From positions 62,001 to 126,000 of the forward strand of contig JANLVI010000012.1 of NCBI GenBank assembly GCA_031363915.1: a stretch of DNA of 64,000 bases, given 5' to 3'. Shown here piece after piece: positions 34,170-42,432 of the stretch (position 1 is the first letter of the stretch; each line of letters opens with the position of its first letter). This stretch comes from JANLVI01 sp031363915 (GTDB taxonomy: Bacteria > Vulcanimicrobiota > Vulcanimicrobiia > Vulcanimicrobiales > Vulcanimicrobiaceae). The position numbers and the translations under genes are program-made. The notes beneath the pieces were generated by a model. That model saw nothing but the letters and a program-made list of their open reading frames with translations. It had not been told where the DNA came from and ran no database searches.

Positions 34170-36215
34170 ATGCCGCAATTTAAGTTGGAGTCGCCTTACG
34201 AGCTGGCGGGCGATCAGCCGAAGGCTACCGCCGCCCTCGCCGATGGGATCAAGCGGGGCCTGCGGGCGCAGACGCTGCTCGGGGTTACCGGTTCCGGCAA
34301 GACGATGGCGATGGCCAAGGTCGTCGAGTCGGTTCAGAAGCCGACGCTCGTCTTGTGCCACAACAAGACGCTGGCCGCGCAACTGTGTGCTGAGTTTCGC
34401 GAATTTTTTCCGAATAATGCGGTTGAATATTTTGTCTCGTACTTCGATTACTACCAGCCCGAGGCGTACATCGCGCATACCGATACGTATATCGCGAAGG
34501 ACAGCTCGATCAATGATGAGGTCGAGCGGTTGCGGCACTCCGCGACGCAGTCGCTGCTCACGCGCAAGGATACGCTGATCGTTGCTTCGGTCTCGTGCAT
34601 TTACGGGTTGGGCTCCCCAGCGGACTATATGGAGCTCTCCGCTGACATCAAAATTGGCGATCGCGTCGACCGGGATGCGTTCTTGCGCAAGCTCGTGGGC
34701 ATGCAGTATCGGCGCAACGACTTGAATCTGGTGCGCGGCACGTTTCGCGTGCGCGGCGACACCTTAGAATACGTCGGCGTCGAAGACGAACTCGTGCATC
34801 GCATCGAGTTTTTCGGCGATGAGGTCGAAGCGATCAACGTCGTCAACATCATGACCGGCGAGTACGTCGAATCCAAAGACGAACTGAAAATTTTCCCGGC
34901 AAAACACTACATCACGCCCGAGGAAAAACTTGGCCGTGCGATCACCGCGATCGAGGAAGAGCTGCAAGAGCGCCTCGCTTTTTTCAAGCGCGAAGGCAAA
35001 CTGCTTGAAGCCCAGCGCCTCGAGCAACGTACGCGCTACGACTTAGATATGCTGCGCGAAGTCGGCTACTGTAACGGCGTCGAGAACTACTCGCGTCACT
35101 TGGCCGGCCGCGAATCGGGCTCGACTCCGTGGTGTCTGCTCGACTTCTTCCCGCAGGACGATTGGCTGATCTTCGTCGACGAATCGCACGTCTCGCTCCC
35201 GCAGGTGCACGGCATGTACGGTGGCGACCGCTCGCGCAAGGAATCTCTCGTCGAACACGGTTTCCGTTTGCCCTCCGCACTCGATAATCGTCCGCTGACG
35301 TTCGAGGAATTCGACAAACACATCAAGCAGATTATTTACGTTTCGGCAACGCCCGCAACGTACGAACTCGGCAAGTCCGCGCAAATCGTCGAGATGGTCA
35401 TCCGTCCGACGGGCCTCGTCGATCCCGAAGTGGAGGTGCGTCCGACGCGGCATCAGGTCGACGACCTGATGGACGAGATTCGTAAGCGCACCGAAAAAAA
35501 CGAACGCGTGCTCGTTACCACGCTCACGAAAAAAATGGCCGAAGACCTGACGGACTATCTGCTCGAGAACGGCATCAAAGTGCGTTATCTGCACAGTGAA
35601 GTCGAGACGCTCGAGCGCATCGCGATTCTGCGCGATCTGCGCAAAGGCGTGTTCGACGTGCTGGTGGGTATCAATCTCTTACGCGAAGGTCTCGATCTGC
35701 CCGAAGTCTCGCTCGTCGGCATTCTCGATGCCGATAAAGAAGGCTACTTGCGTTCGGGCACCTCGCTAATCCAAACGATCGGCCGTGCCGCGCGCAACGT
35801 CGAGGGCAAAGTGATCATGTACGCCGACGTCGTCACCGAGTCGATGGCACGGGCCCTGGGCGAAACCAAACGCCGCCGCGAAACGCAAGTCGCCTACAAC
35901 CTCGAGCACGGCATCGAGCCGAAATCCGTGCGTAAAGAAGTGCGCGATATCCTCGCGCTCGTCGGGGCTCCCGGCAGCGATGCCGAAGCGTTGCGCGCGG
36001 AGAAGATTCCGCGCGATGTCGCGATGGCGATGGCCGCGGAGATCGAGAAGAAGATGCGCGAGTTCGCCGGCAATTTGGAGTTCGAGAAAGCCGCGGCGCT
36101 CCGCGACGAACTGGTCGAATTGCGGAGACAAATCGGCGGTAACGAGAGCGTGCTCTTCCAAGGCAAAGCGCCCAAGATCCTCAGCCATGCCCTGCGCGAG
36201 CTTGTCGGCACCTAG
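34170..36215 (+). CDS. uvrB: Excinuclease ABC subunit B
   Basis: 681 residues, complete UvrB. Walker A GVTGSGKT near residue 38, beta-hairpin with YFDYYQPEAYI near residue 92 that opens DNA at the lesion, helicase motif II DESHVSLPQ, motif VI QTIGRAARN, and the C-terminal UVR motif that binds UvrC (EFAGNLEFEKAAALRDEL). It works with UvrA, present at 42433, and UvrC. No convincing LexA box was seen in the 142-base intergenic region shared with prs. Confidence 0.97.
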   Translation: MPQFKLESPYELAGDQPKATAALADGIKRGLRAQTLLGVTGSGKTMAMAKVVESVQKPTLVLCHNKTLAAQLCAEFREFFPNNAVEYFVSYFDYYQPEAYIAHTDTYIAKDSSINDEVERLRHSATQSLLTRKDTLIVASVSCIYGLGSPADYMELSADIKIGDRVDRDAFLRKLVGMQYRRNDLNLVRGTFRVRGDTLEYVGVEDELVHRIEFFGDEVEAINVVNIMTGEYVESKDELKIFPAKHYITPEEKLGRAITAIEEELQERLAFFKREGKLLEAQRLEQRTRYDLDMLREVGYCNGVENYSRHLAGRESGSTPWCLLDFFPQDDWLIFVDESHVSLPQVHGMYGGDRSRKESLVEHGFRLPSALDNRPLTFEEFDKHIKQIIYVSATPATYELGKSAQIVEMVIRPTGLVDPEVEVRPTRHQVDDLMDEIRKRTEKNERVLVTTLTKKMAEDLTDYLLENGIKVRYLHSEVETLERIAILRDLRKGVFDVLVGINLLREGLDLPEVSLVGILDADKEGYLRSGTSLIQTIGRAARNVEGKVIMYADVVTESMARALGETKRRRETQVAYNLEHGIEPKSVRKEVRDILALVGAPGSDAEALRAEKIPRDVAMAMAAEIEKKMREFAGNLEFEKAAALRDELVELRRQIGGNESVLFQGKAPKILSHALRELVGT

Positions 36216-36268
36216 CGCAGGGGTGCGCTCGGCGTAGGCAGGGCGAACTCCTATGTGATAGGGGCCGC

Positions 36269-36297
36269 TTGCTCTTGCGTTGGCGGGAAAGTAAGAT
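36269..36297 (+). promoter_or_regulatory. Promoter upstream of the small Ala/Pro-rich genes
   Basis: TTGCTC (36269-36274), 17-base spacer, TAAGAT (36292-36297), about 30 bases before the TTG start at 36328, which has its own GAGGAG site. Confidence 0.5.
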
Positions 36298-36327
36298 AGG
36301 GACACACATCATTTCGAGGAGTCCGTT

Positions 36328-36591
36328 TTGAACACGATCGCCCCGGCCGCCGCTGCCGCCTACGTCCCGCCCCAGACGACATCGACGGCTCCCGTCTCGA
36401 CGGGCCCGCCGCCATCGAACCCCTCGATTTCGAACGTCGTTAATTCATCGGAAGAGGCCGGCGCCGATCAGGGCACCGACGAAGTCGGCGAAGGCACGAA
36501 TTCGACCGCTGCCGGCACGACTGCCGGACAATCGTCCTCGCAGTCGCTCTTTGCAACTTCGGTTCCGGCCGCATTCACGAGCATGGCCTGA
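36328..36591 (+). CDS. Small Ala/Ser/Thr/Pro-rich protein
   Basis: 87 residues, TTG start preceded by GAGGAG at good spacing and by a promoter-like sequence. Low-complexity composition (Ala, Pro, Ser, Thr, then an acidic middle and a Ser/Gln stretch), with no signal peptide or hydrophobic helix, so probably disordered. The TGA overlaps the next ORF (TGATG). No family recognised. The same composition in the next ORF suggests a related pair. Confidence 0.5.
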   Translation: MNTIAPAAAAAYVPPQTTSTAPVSTGPPPSNPSISNVVNSSEEAGADQGTDEVGEGTNSTAAGTTAGQSSSQSLFATSVPAAFTSMA

Positions 36592-36776
36592 TGAGCGTCG
36601 GGCCGGTCTCAGGACCAATGGACACGGCGGTCGTTCAGAACACGCCCCTGCCGCCGTCCTCGACGCCGGCCGATGCGGACGCCGCTGCGCCTCCGACGGC
36701 ATCCGAGCAATTCGCCCAGCCGGTCGCGGCGCCCATCGACATCAACTTGCCCCCGGCCGTCGACGCCTCGGCCTGA
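36591..36776 (+). CDS. Small Pro/Ala-rich protein
   Basis: 61 residues, ATG sharing a base with the preceding TGA. Composition dominated by Pro, Ala, Ser, Thr and Asp, like its neighbour. No motif. The coupling and composition are the only support; it could be a non-coding extension. Confidence 0.35.
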   Translation: MSVGPVSGPMDTAVVQNTPLPPSSTPADADAAAPPTASEQFAQPVAAPIDINLPPAVDASA

Positions 36777-36814
36777 GGGCCGGAAGTAAGCAAGCACTGA
36801 CGAACGACGGTCCT

Positions 36815-37723
36815 ATGCCCTTCGCCGTCACACCGGTCCTCGAGATCGCGTACGAAGTCCGGGGTCCTCGTCATGGGCCGCCGGCCATTCTCGTGCACGG
36901 GTTTCCCGATAGCGTCCGCACCTGGGATCATTTGGCGGAAGCACTTGCGGCAGATGGGATGCGCGTTTTCGTGCCATCCGTCCGCGGATTCGGCGAGACC
37001 AAGCTGCGTGATGCGTGGCATACGACCGGCGAGACGGCGGCGCTCGGGCGTGATATCCTTGAGTTCGCCGACGCCGTCGGCGTCGAGCGGTTTGCGCTTG
37101 TCGGTCACGATTGGGGTGCGCGCGCGGCCTACGTCGCCGCCGCCCTCGAACCGCATCGGATCGCCTCGATGGTTGCGATCTCCGTCGGCTACGGCACGAA
37201 TCTTGCCGATCAACGGCTGACGCCCGAGCAGAGCCGCGCGTACTGGTATCAGTGGTATTTCGGCACGGAACGCGGCGTCGAAGCGCTCGAAAACGATCGC
37301 TACACGTTCTGTGAGTCGCTCTGGAAACTGTGGTCGCCGAGTTGGCGGTTTACCGCCGAAGAATTCGAACGGACCGCCGCCGCCTTCGACAACCCCGAAT
37401 TTGCAAAGATCGTCGTCCATTCGTACCGCCAGCGGTGGGGTTTTGTTCCCGGACACACGCGCTACGCGCTCGACCGCTCGTACTTGGATGGCCTGCCGCC
37501 GCTCGACGTCGCAACGCTCGTCCTGCACGGCGATGAGGACGGGGCCACTCTGCCGGAGATGACTCAAGACAAGGACGCATTTTTCCGCGGCCCCTATCGG
37601 CGCGAGACATTTTCCGGTTGCGGTCACTTCGTGCAGCGCGAGCGTCCTCTGGAGACGATCGGAGTGATCCGCAAGTGGTTCGCCCGGCATGCATCGTTCG
37701 CAGCATTACCACGGTTACGCTAA
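36815..37723 (+). CDS. Alpha/beta hydrolase, epoxide hydrolase-like
   Basis: 302 residues from the ATG at 36815; longer in-frame starts overlap the small ORFs and add non-homologous sequence. Oxyanion motif VHGFPDSVRTWDHL, nucleophile elbow VGHDWGARAAY where the nucleophile is Asp as in epoxide hydrolases and haloalkane dehalogenases, a cap domain with YWYQWYFGTERG, an acidic residue in LHGDEDGAT and the catalytic His in CGHFVQRERP. An Asp nucleophile with cap Tyr favours epoxide hydrolase. Confidence 0.85.
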   Translation: MPFAVTPVLEIAYEVRGPRHGPPAILVHGFPDSVRTWDHLAEALAADGMRVFVPSVRGFGETKLRDAWHTTGETAALGRDILEFADAVGVERFALVGHDWGARAAYVAAALEPHRIASMVAISVGYGTNLADQRLTPEQSRAYWYQWYFGTERGVEALENDRYTFCESLWKLWSPSWRFTAEEFERTAAAFDNPEFAKIVVHSYRQRWGFVPGHTRYALDRSYLDGLPPLDVATLVLHGDEDGATLPEMTQDKDAFFRGPYRRETFSGCGHFVQRERPLETIGVIRKWFARHASFAALPRLR

Positions 37724-37725
37724 AC

Positions 37726-38136
37726 GTGAACCCTCTTCTGCTCGCCTTGGCGCTCTTCGGTGCGAGCCCGGCCCAGGCTGCTCCGCCGCCGTGCCCGGCG
37801 GCCGACGCAGCCCTCAGCAGCCTGCGCATCAAGGTCGTCGCGAAGCGCGGCAAGCCGGATCACATCATCGTCACGGGCACGGTCACCAACGTCGGTCAGC
37901 GCGATCAGTCCGCCGATGTCAGGCAGTCGGTCGTTTTGCTGCGCAATCGCATTCGCGTCGGAACGCAAATCGTTCCCGCACTCCCCGCGAACGGCTCGCT
38001 CGATATCGCTTTTACGATCGACCGTCCGCATGCGGAACGCTCGCTCCCGCTTCCGCTCGGCATGCAACTCGTGCCCGACGATCAAGCGCGCAACGATTGC
38101 ACGCGCGCCAATAACCTGATCGAAAAGACGTTCTAG
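37726..38136 (+). CDS. Exported protein with CARDB-like beta domain
   Basis: 136 residues from the GTG at 37726, two bases after the hydrolase stop. Signal peptide MNPLLLALALFGASPAQA. The mature part (IKVVAKRGKPDHIIVTGTVTNVG, then VVLLRNRIRVGTQIVPALPANGSLDI) has the alternating pattern of a CARDB/Ig-like domain. The frame and hydrophobic N terminus fit a periplasmic protein. Two cysteines (near 22 and 123) could pair. Function unknown. Confidence 0.6.
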   Translation: MNPLLLALALFGASPAQAAPPPCPAADAALSSLRIKVVAKRGKPDHIIVTGTVTNVGQRDQSADVRQSVVLLRNRIRVGTQIVPALPANGSLDIAFTIDRPHAERSLPLPLGMQLVPDDQARNDCTRANNLIEKTF

Positions 38137-38141
38137 CTTCA

Positions 38142-40586
38142 GTGCGCGTGGCACTCGAGCGCGTCGATTCGCGCGACGGCGTCGCGCGCTTGCGCGGTCG
38201 CGCAACGTTCGACGGAACGCCGCTCGCCCTCACGTATGCGACGCGCGCCGGAGCGCTTTTGCGGATCGATGACGTCGTCGTTTGCGCGTTCGATCGCGAA
38301 CATCAGACGTGTACGATCGCGCCGCCGGCCGGTTCGTTTACCCTCGACCTCACCGTCGAAGAACGGTCGCTGCCGACCTCGGGTTTGCCCGCCGGCGACG
38401 GCCTTCCGTGGCGCTGGATGCTCGCGCGTGCCGAACAAGCGCCGCCGCTCGAACTTGAAATGGCGGTGCCGAAAGCGGCACCGCTCACCGTGCCGGCCGG
38501 CGTCGATGGTCTGCCTGCCGTCGGGCACGCGCATCTCGACGTCGCGTGGCTCTGGACGTTTGCCGAAACCAAACGCAAAATCGCGCGCACGCTGGCCACG
38601 GCATTGCGGCAAATCGACGGCGGTTTCGGCTACATCTTCGCGCAGTCGCAGCCGCAGTTGTACGCGTACCTTGAGAAGAGCGAACCGGCGCTATTCGCAC
38701 GGGTTCGCGATGCCATCGAGGGCGGTGGGATCGATGCTAGCGTTGCGGCACTGTGGGTCGAGTCGGATTGCAATATCCCTTCGGGTGAATCGCTGCTTCG
38801 TCAATTCCTACACGGCATTCGTTACGTGCAAGGCGCGCTCGGATTTACGCCCACTGTTGCGTGGCTGCCCGATTCGTTCGGATTTTGCGCCACGTTCCCA
38901 ACGCTCGCCGTGCACGCAGGCGTGCACCGCTTTGCGACGACGAAACTGATGTGGAACGACACGACGGTCTTTCCGTATCCGCAATTTTCCTGGCATGGTC
39001 CCGATGGGAGTCGCGTCGTAGCCGCCCTGCTGGCATCGTACGACGGCGGAATTGAAGCCAAACGCGTGGCGGCGAGCCGTTCGCGCGACGAACTCTTCGT
39101 GCTGGGTTTCGGCGACGGTGGCGGCGGCGCGCGCGACGCTGATCTTTCGGTGCTGGCGGGGCGCGCGCGCTGGATGAGCGTTGCTGCGTGGCTGGACGAA
39201 GTCGCAACCCGCACGCTGCCCTCGCATACGGGCGAACTCTACCTCGAATACCATCGTGGCGTATTCACGACGCATCGCGCCCTCAAAGTGCGCAACGCCG
39301 GGCTCGAACGTGCGCTCGAAGCCGCCGAAGAAGCCGCAGCGTGGTGCGTCGCCGTGCGTGCCCCCTCCGCGGTCATCACGACGTTACGCGAAGATCTGCA
39401 GCGCGCGTGGACCATCGTGCTGCGCAATCAGTTTCACGACGTCATCACCGGTACGGCGATCGCCGCGGTGTATGCCGACGTGCACGAGGATTACGACAAA
39501 GCCGAACGGATCGCTACGCGAACGCTCGAGAGCGCGCAGTCGATTCTGCCGCGCGTGAAACTGCATCCACCCGCCGCGCGGCTCGTCGTGCCGATCGCCG
39601 ACGGTCAAGAATTCGACCTCGCAAACGACTACGTTCGGGCGCGCGTACGGCGCGACGGCACGATCGTCGATTTTGGAACCGCGGGCGGGCCCAATGTGGC
39701 AAGCGTGATCAACGGTTTGCGCGCTTACGTCGATAGGCCCAAGAAATGGGACGCCTGGAACATCGACCGCACCTATACGGGCAAACAAGTCCGCATCCGC
39801 TGCGAGGGCGCGTCGATCGAAGAAGAAGCGCTCGTCGTCCGTTTGCGGTGCGGCGATTCGCCGATCGCCATGCGTCTTTCGCTTGCGGCGGACGAACCAT
39901 GGCTGCGCGTCGACCTTGCGATCGCGTGGAATGCCGAGCACGTGCTGCTGCGCTGCGAACACTGGCTCGCGACGGACGCGCGCGCCGTCCGTTACGGCGC
40001 CCCGCATGGCACCGTCTTGCGTACGGCCTATCCCCGGACGCCCGCCGAGCGGGCGAAATTTGAAGCGCCGGGCCAGCGTTTTGCAGCCCTCGATACGGGT
40101 GGCTTCGGCTTCGCGCAGTTCGTCACCGATTCGTACGGCTGGTCGGCGCGCGGCCTCGAACCCGGTATCGCGCTCGGACACTCGCTGCTACGTGCCACGA
40201 ATTGGCCCGCGCCGCACACCGACCGCGGCGAGCAGCACCTCGCGTATGCGCTCGTGCCGACCGACGGTGTGACGATCTCGGGACTCGAGCAGGCGTGGCT
40301 CGACTACGCACACGTGCCGCGCGTGCGGCTCTTCAGCTGCGATGATCCCGCCGTCTTAATCGTGGCCGCCAAACCCGCTGAAGACGGCGACGGCGTGATC
40401 GTGCGCGTTCGCGAATGCGATGGGGAAGTGCGCGCCGTTGAACTGCGCAGCGGCGGCCGAGCGCGCGCGGTCTATGCGGTCGACGCGGTCGAACGCTCCG
40501 TCGCGGGCGACGTGCGGCTCGTCGACGAATCCCTCCACTTCATGCTTCCGGCCTTCGGGCTGCGCTCGTTTCGGGTAACTTTTTGA
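38142..40586 (+). CDS. Alpha-mannosidase, glycoside hydrolase family 38
   Basis: 814 residues. The N-terminal part is a beta domain (about 1-125). The catalytic domain begins with GHAHLDVAWLW, the GH38 zinc motif, and contains LWVESDCNIPSGESL and WLPDSFGF, whose Asp is the nucleophile. NQFHDVITGTAI supplies the next zinc His. A helical bundle and C-terminal beta-sandwich complete the fold. It removes alpha-mannose from oligosaccharides, probably in the cytoplasm, as no signal peptide is present. The end overlaps the next gene by four bases (TTGA). Confidence 0.93.
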   Translation: MRVALERVDSRDGVARLRGRATFDGTPLALTYATRAGALLRIDDVVVCAFDREHQTCTIAPPAGSFTLDLTVEERSLPTSGLPAGDGLPWRWMLARAEQAPPLELEMAVPKAAPLTVPAGVDGLPAVGHAHLDVAWLWTFAETKRKIARTLATALRQIDGGFGYIFAQSQPQLYAYLEKSEPALFARVRDAIEGGGIDASVAALWVESDCNIPSGESLLRQFLHGIRYVQGALGFTPTVAWLPDSFGFCATFPTLAVHAGVHRFATTKLMWNDTTVFPYPQFSWHGPDGSRVVAALLASYDGGIEAKRVAASRSRDELFVLGFGDGGGGARDADLSVLAGRARWMSVAAWLDEVATRTLPSHTGELYLEYHRGVFTTHRALKVRNAGLERALEAAEEAAAWCVAVRAPSAVITTLREDLQRAWTIVLRNQFHDVITGTAIAAVYADVHEDYDKAERIATRTLESAQSILPRVKLHPPAARLVVPIADGQEFDLANDYVRARVRRDGTIVDFGTAGGPNVASVINGLRAYVDRPKKWDAWNIDRTYTGKQVRIRCEGASIEEEALVVRLRCGDSPIAMRLSLAADEPWLRVDLAIAWNAEHVLLRCEHWLATDARAVRYGAPHGTVLRTAYPRTPAERAKFEAPGQRFAALDTGGFGFAQFVTDSYGWSARGLEPGIALGHSLLRATNWPAPHTDRGEQHLAYALVPTDGVTISGLEQAWLDYAHVPRVRLFSCDDPAVLIVAAKPAEDGDGVIVRVRECDGEVRAVELRSGGRARAVYAVDAVERSVAGDVRLVDESLHFMLPAFGLRSFRVTF

Positions 40587-41341
40587 GAATCATCGATACC
40601 GTTCTGTTCGATTTGGACGACACGCTCCACGACGATTCGGCGGCGTATAAAAACGCGGCGCGACGCGTCGCCCGCGAAGTCGCCGCCGCTCACGGCGTCG
40701 ACGCCACGACGATTTTCGATGCGTACGTCGTGCAGGCGTCCAATTTTTGGAAGTCGCTATCCACCGATGCGCTGGCGAACCGGATGATCGATACGCGCTT
40801 CGAACTGTGGCTTGAAGCGCTGCGCGCGGCCGGACTCGATCGCGCCGACGTTGCCGTGACGTGCGCGTCAAACTATACCGAATACCGCAAACACGAACTC
40901 GAACTCTCACCCGGGTCGATGGACCTCATCCTTGCACTGCGCGAACGCGGCGTCAAACTCGGGATTGTCACCAATGGGTTTGCCGAGACGCATCACGAGA
41001 AGATCGCGCTACTCGGTCTCACGCCGCTCTTCGATGCGCTCTTCATCGCCGATGAAATGGGGATGGTGAAACCCGATCCGCGCGTGTTCGCGCTTGCGTG
41101 CGAAACGCTCGGCAGCACGCCCGAACGCACGGCGATGGTTGGCGACCGCTACGACCGCGATGTCTCGGGCGCGCTCGAATTGGGGCTTTTCACGGTCCTC
41201 GTCGACGTCCATCGCATCCCGCTCATCCCGAGCGCCCCGCCGCCGGATGCCATCGTGCCGACGATCGCCGATGTGTTTGGCGTGTTGCCGCTCGCGCCCG
41301 TCGCAGGACGCGAAGTCCACGAGCAGAACGGCTCGCGCTAA
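40583..41341 (+). CDS. HAD-superfamily phosphatase (YjjG/NagD-like)
   Basis: 252 residues, TTG start overlapping the mannosidase stop. HAD motifs: I FDLDDTLHD, II VTNGF, III KPDPRVF (Lys), IV VGDRYDRDV. The helical cap at about 15-95 makes it subclass I. It would dephosphorylate a small metabolite, such as a nucleotide or sugar phosphate. A Pro-rich C-terminal tail of about 25 residues is unusual. Confidence 0.88.
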   Translation: MRIIDTVLFDLDDTLHDDSAAYKNAARRVAREVAAAHGVDATTIFDAYVVQASNFWKSLSTDALANRMIDTRFELWLEALRAAGLDRADVAVTCASNYTEYRKHELELSPGSMDLILALRERGVKLGIVTNGFAETHHEKIALLGLTPLFDALFIADEMGMVKPDPRVFALACETLGSTPERTAMVGDRYDRDVSGALELGLFTVLVDVHRIPLIPSAPPPDAIVPTIADVFGVLPLAPVAGREVHEQNGSR

Positions 41342-41368
41342 CCGCGCTACCGATCAAAGGGGATTCGC

Positions 41369-42073
41369 GTGCAGTCGCCACCCGTCGGCCACATCTTTTC
41401 ACGCTCGTGGCATTTGCTAACTAGAAACTGGGTCTTACTCGTGCCGGGGCTCGTCATCGGCGTCGTCTCAGGGATTCTCTCGTGGCTGCTCGTGCCTGCC
41501 GACAATCCCGAGACCGTTCCCGGTATCGTCCGCCAACTCGGCCTTCAACTTCTTTCGGGCGTGATCGTGCTGGTTGCGCAGATCGCGACGACCGCGTACA
41601 CCACCGGGATGGCCGGCGGCGCATGGGCGCGCGGTAAAACCTCGCTTGCCGACGGACGCAAAGCGTTTGCGCGTGACGGCGTCAACGTCTTCGTCGCGAT
41701 GATCGGTCTTGGCTTCGTCGGTGTCGTTGCGATTTTGTTCGCGCCGCCGACACTTGGCATCTCGGTGCTCGCGTACTATCTGCTCTCGCTCTACACGATG
41801 CCCGCGGCCGTCGTCGGTGGACGCCCCGGACTACGTGCCCTGCAAGAGTCGTTTTCGATCGCGATCGAACGCTTTTTCCCAACGCTGTTAATCGCGATCT
41901 TGCTCGGCGTCGTGTATCTGGTGGTTGACCTCCTGGCCGGGCTGGTGGCAGCGGCTCCGCTGGTCGGTCTCGTCGGCTCCGCGATCATCCTTCAATGTGT
42001 CACCGCCTTCGCGACGCTAGTCATCGTGGGTGAGTATCTCGAGTTGCGCGCCTCGTCGCGTCGGGTGGTTTAA
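41369..42073 (+). CDS. Multi-pass membrane protein
   Basis: 234 residues from a GTG. About six hydrophobic segments (20-45, 62-85, 104-125, 126-150, 170-192 and 195-225). The amphipathic middle (RALQESFSIAIERFFPTLLIAILLG) is reminiscent of membrane domains annotated as glycerophosphodiester-phosphodiesterase membrane domain or DUF7847, proteins of unknown job. No enzymatic motif. It is followed closely by a second small membrane gene, probably in one unit. Confidence 0.7.
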   Translation: MQSPPVGHIFSRSWHLLTRNWVLLVPGLVIGVVSGILSWLLVPADNPETVPGIVRQLGLQLLSGVIVLVAQIATTAYTTGMAGGAWARGKTSLADGRKAFARDGVNVFVAMIGLGFVGVVAILFAPPTLGISVLAYYLLSLYTMPAAVVGGRPGLRALQESFSIAIERFFPTLLIAILLGVVYLVVDLLAGLVAAAPLVGLVGSAIILQCVTAFATLVIVGEYLELRASSRRVV

Positions 42074-42076
42074 TTC

Positions 42077-42301
42077 GTGTTTGTCTTTCAGATTGCCATC
42101 GTTATCTTCGGTTTCGTCTTGATCGCCGTGGGTGAAGTACTGCAAATCCGCAACGACCGGACGCCGTTCACGACTGGGCGGCAGCAAAGCGAGACGTTCG
42201 AGCGCGACGCGGCTGTCTTCATGCTCCGTATCTTCGGGGCGGTCGCCGTGGTTGCGGGGCTCGGCAGCTTCGTTCTTGGCAATCATATGCCGCCTCGGTA
42301 G
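42077..42301 (+). CDS. Small two-helix membrane protein
   Basis: 74 residues, GTG three bases after the previous stop. Two transmembrane helices (about 2-20 and 48-68) separated by a polar loop (RNDRTPFTTGRQQSETFERDA). No family recognised; coupling to the previous membrane gene is the main support. Confidence 0.6.
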   Translation: MFVFQIAIVIFGFVLIAVGEVLQIRNDRTPFTTGRQQSETFERDAAVFMLRIFGAVAVVAGLGSFVLGNHMPPR

Positions 42302-42330
42302 CTTACAGCGCGGCAGCCGGTGAGCGGCGG

Positions 42331-42369
42331 TTTCGCGCGCGGCGCGCGAAACGTGGGGCAAACGCCACG
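42331..42369. repeat. Two adjacent inverted repeats upstream of uvrA
   Basis: A perfect 9-bp palindrome TTTCGCGCG-CGG-CGCGCGAAA (42331-42351) is followed at once by CGTGGGGCAAACGCCACG (42352-42369). No T tract follows, so these are not simple terminators. They may be a rho-independent-like barrier for the membrane genes or a protein-binding site ahead of uvrA. Confidence 0.5.
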
Positions 42370-42432
42370 CGCCTCCGCGGGGGCCCGATTGTTGGTGTAA
42401 CCCCGTGCCCTGAGATGAGGTCTAAGTGTCGC

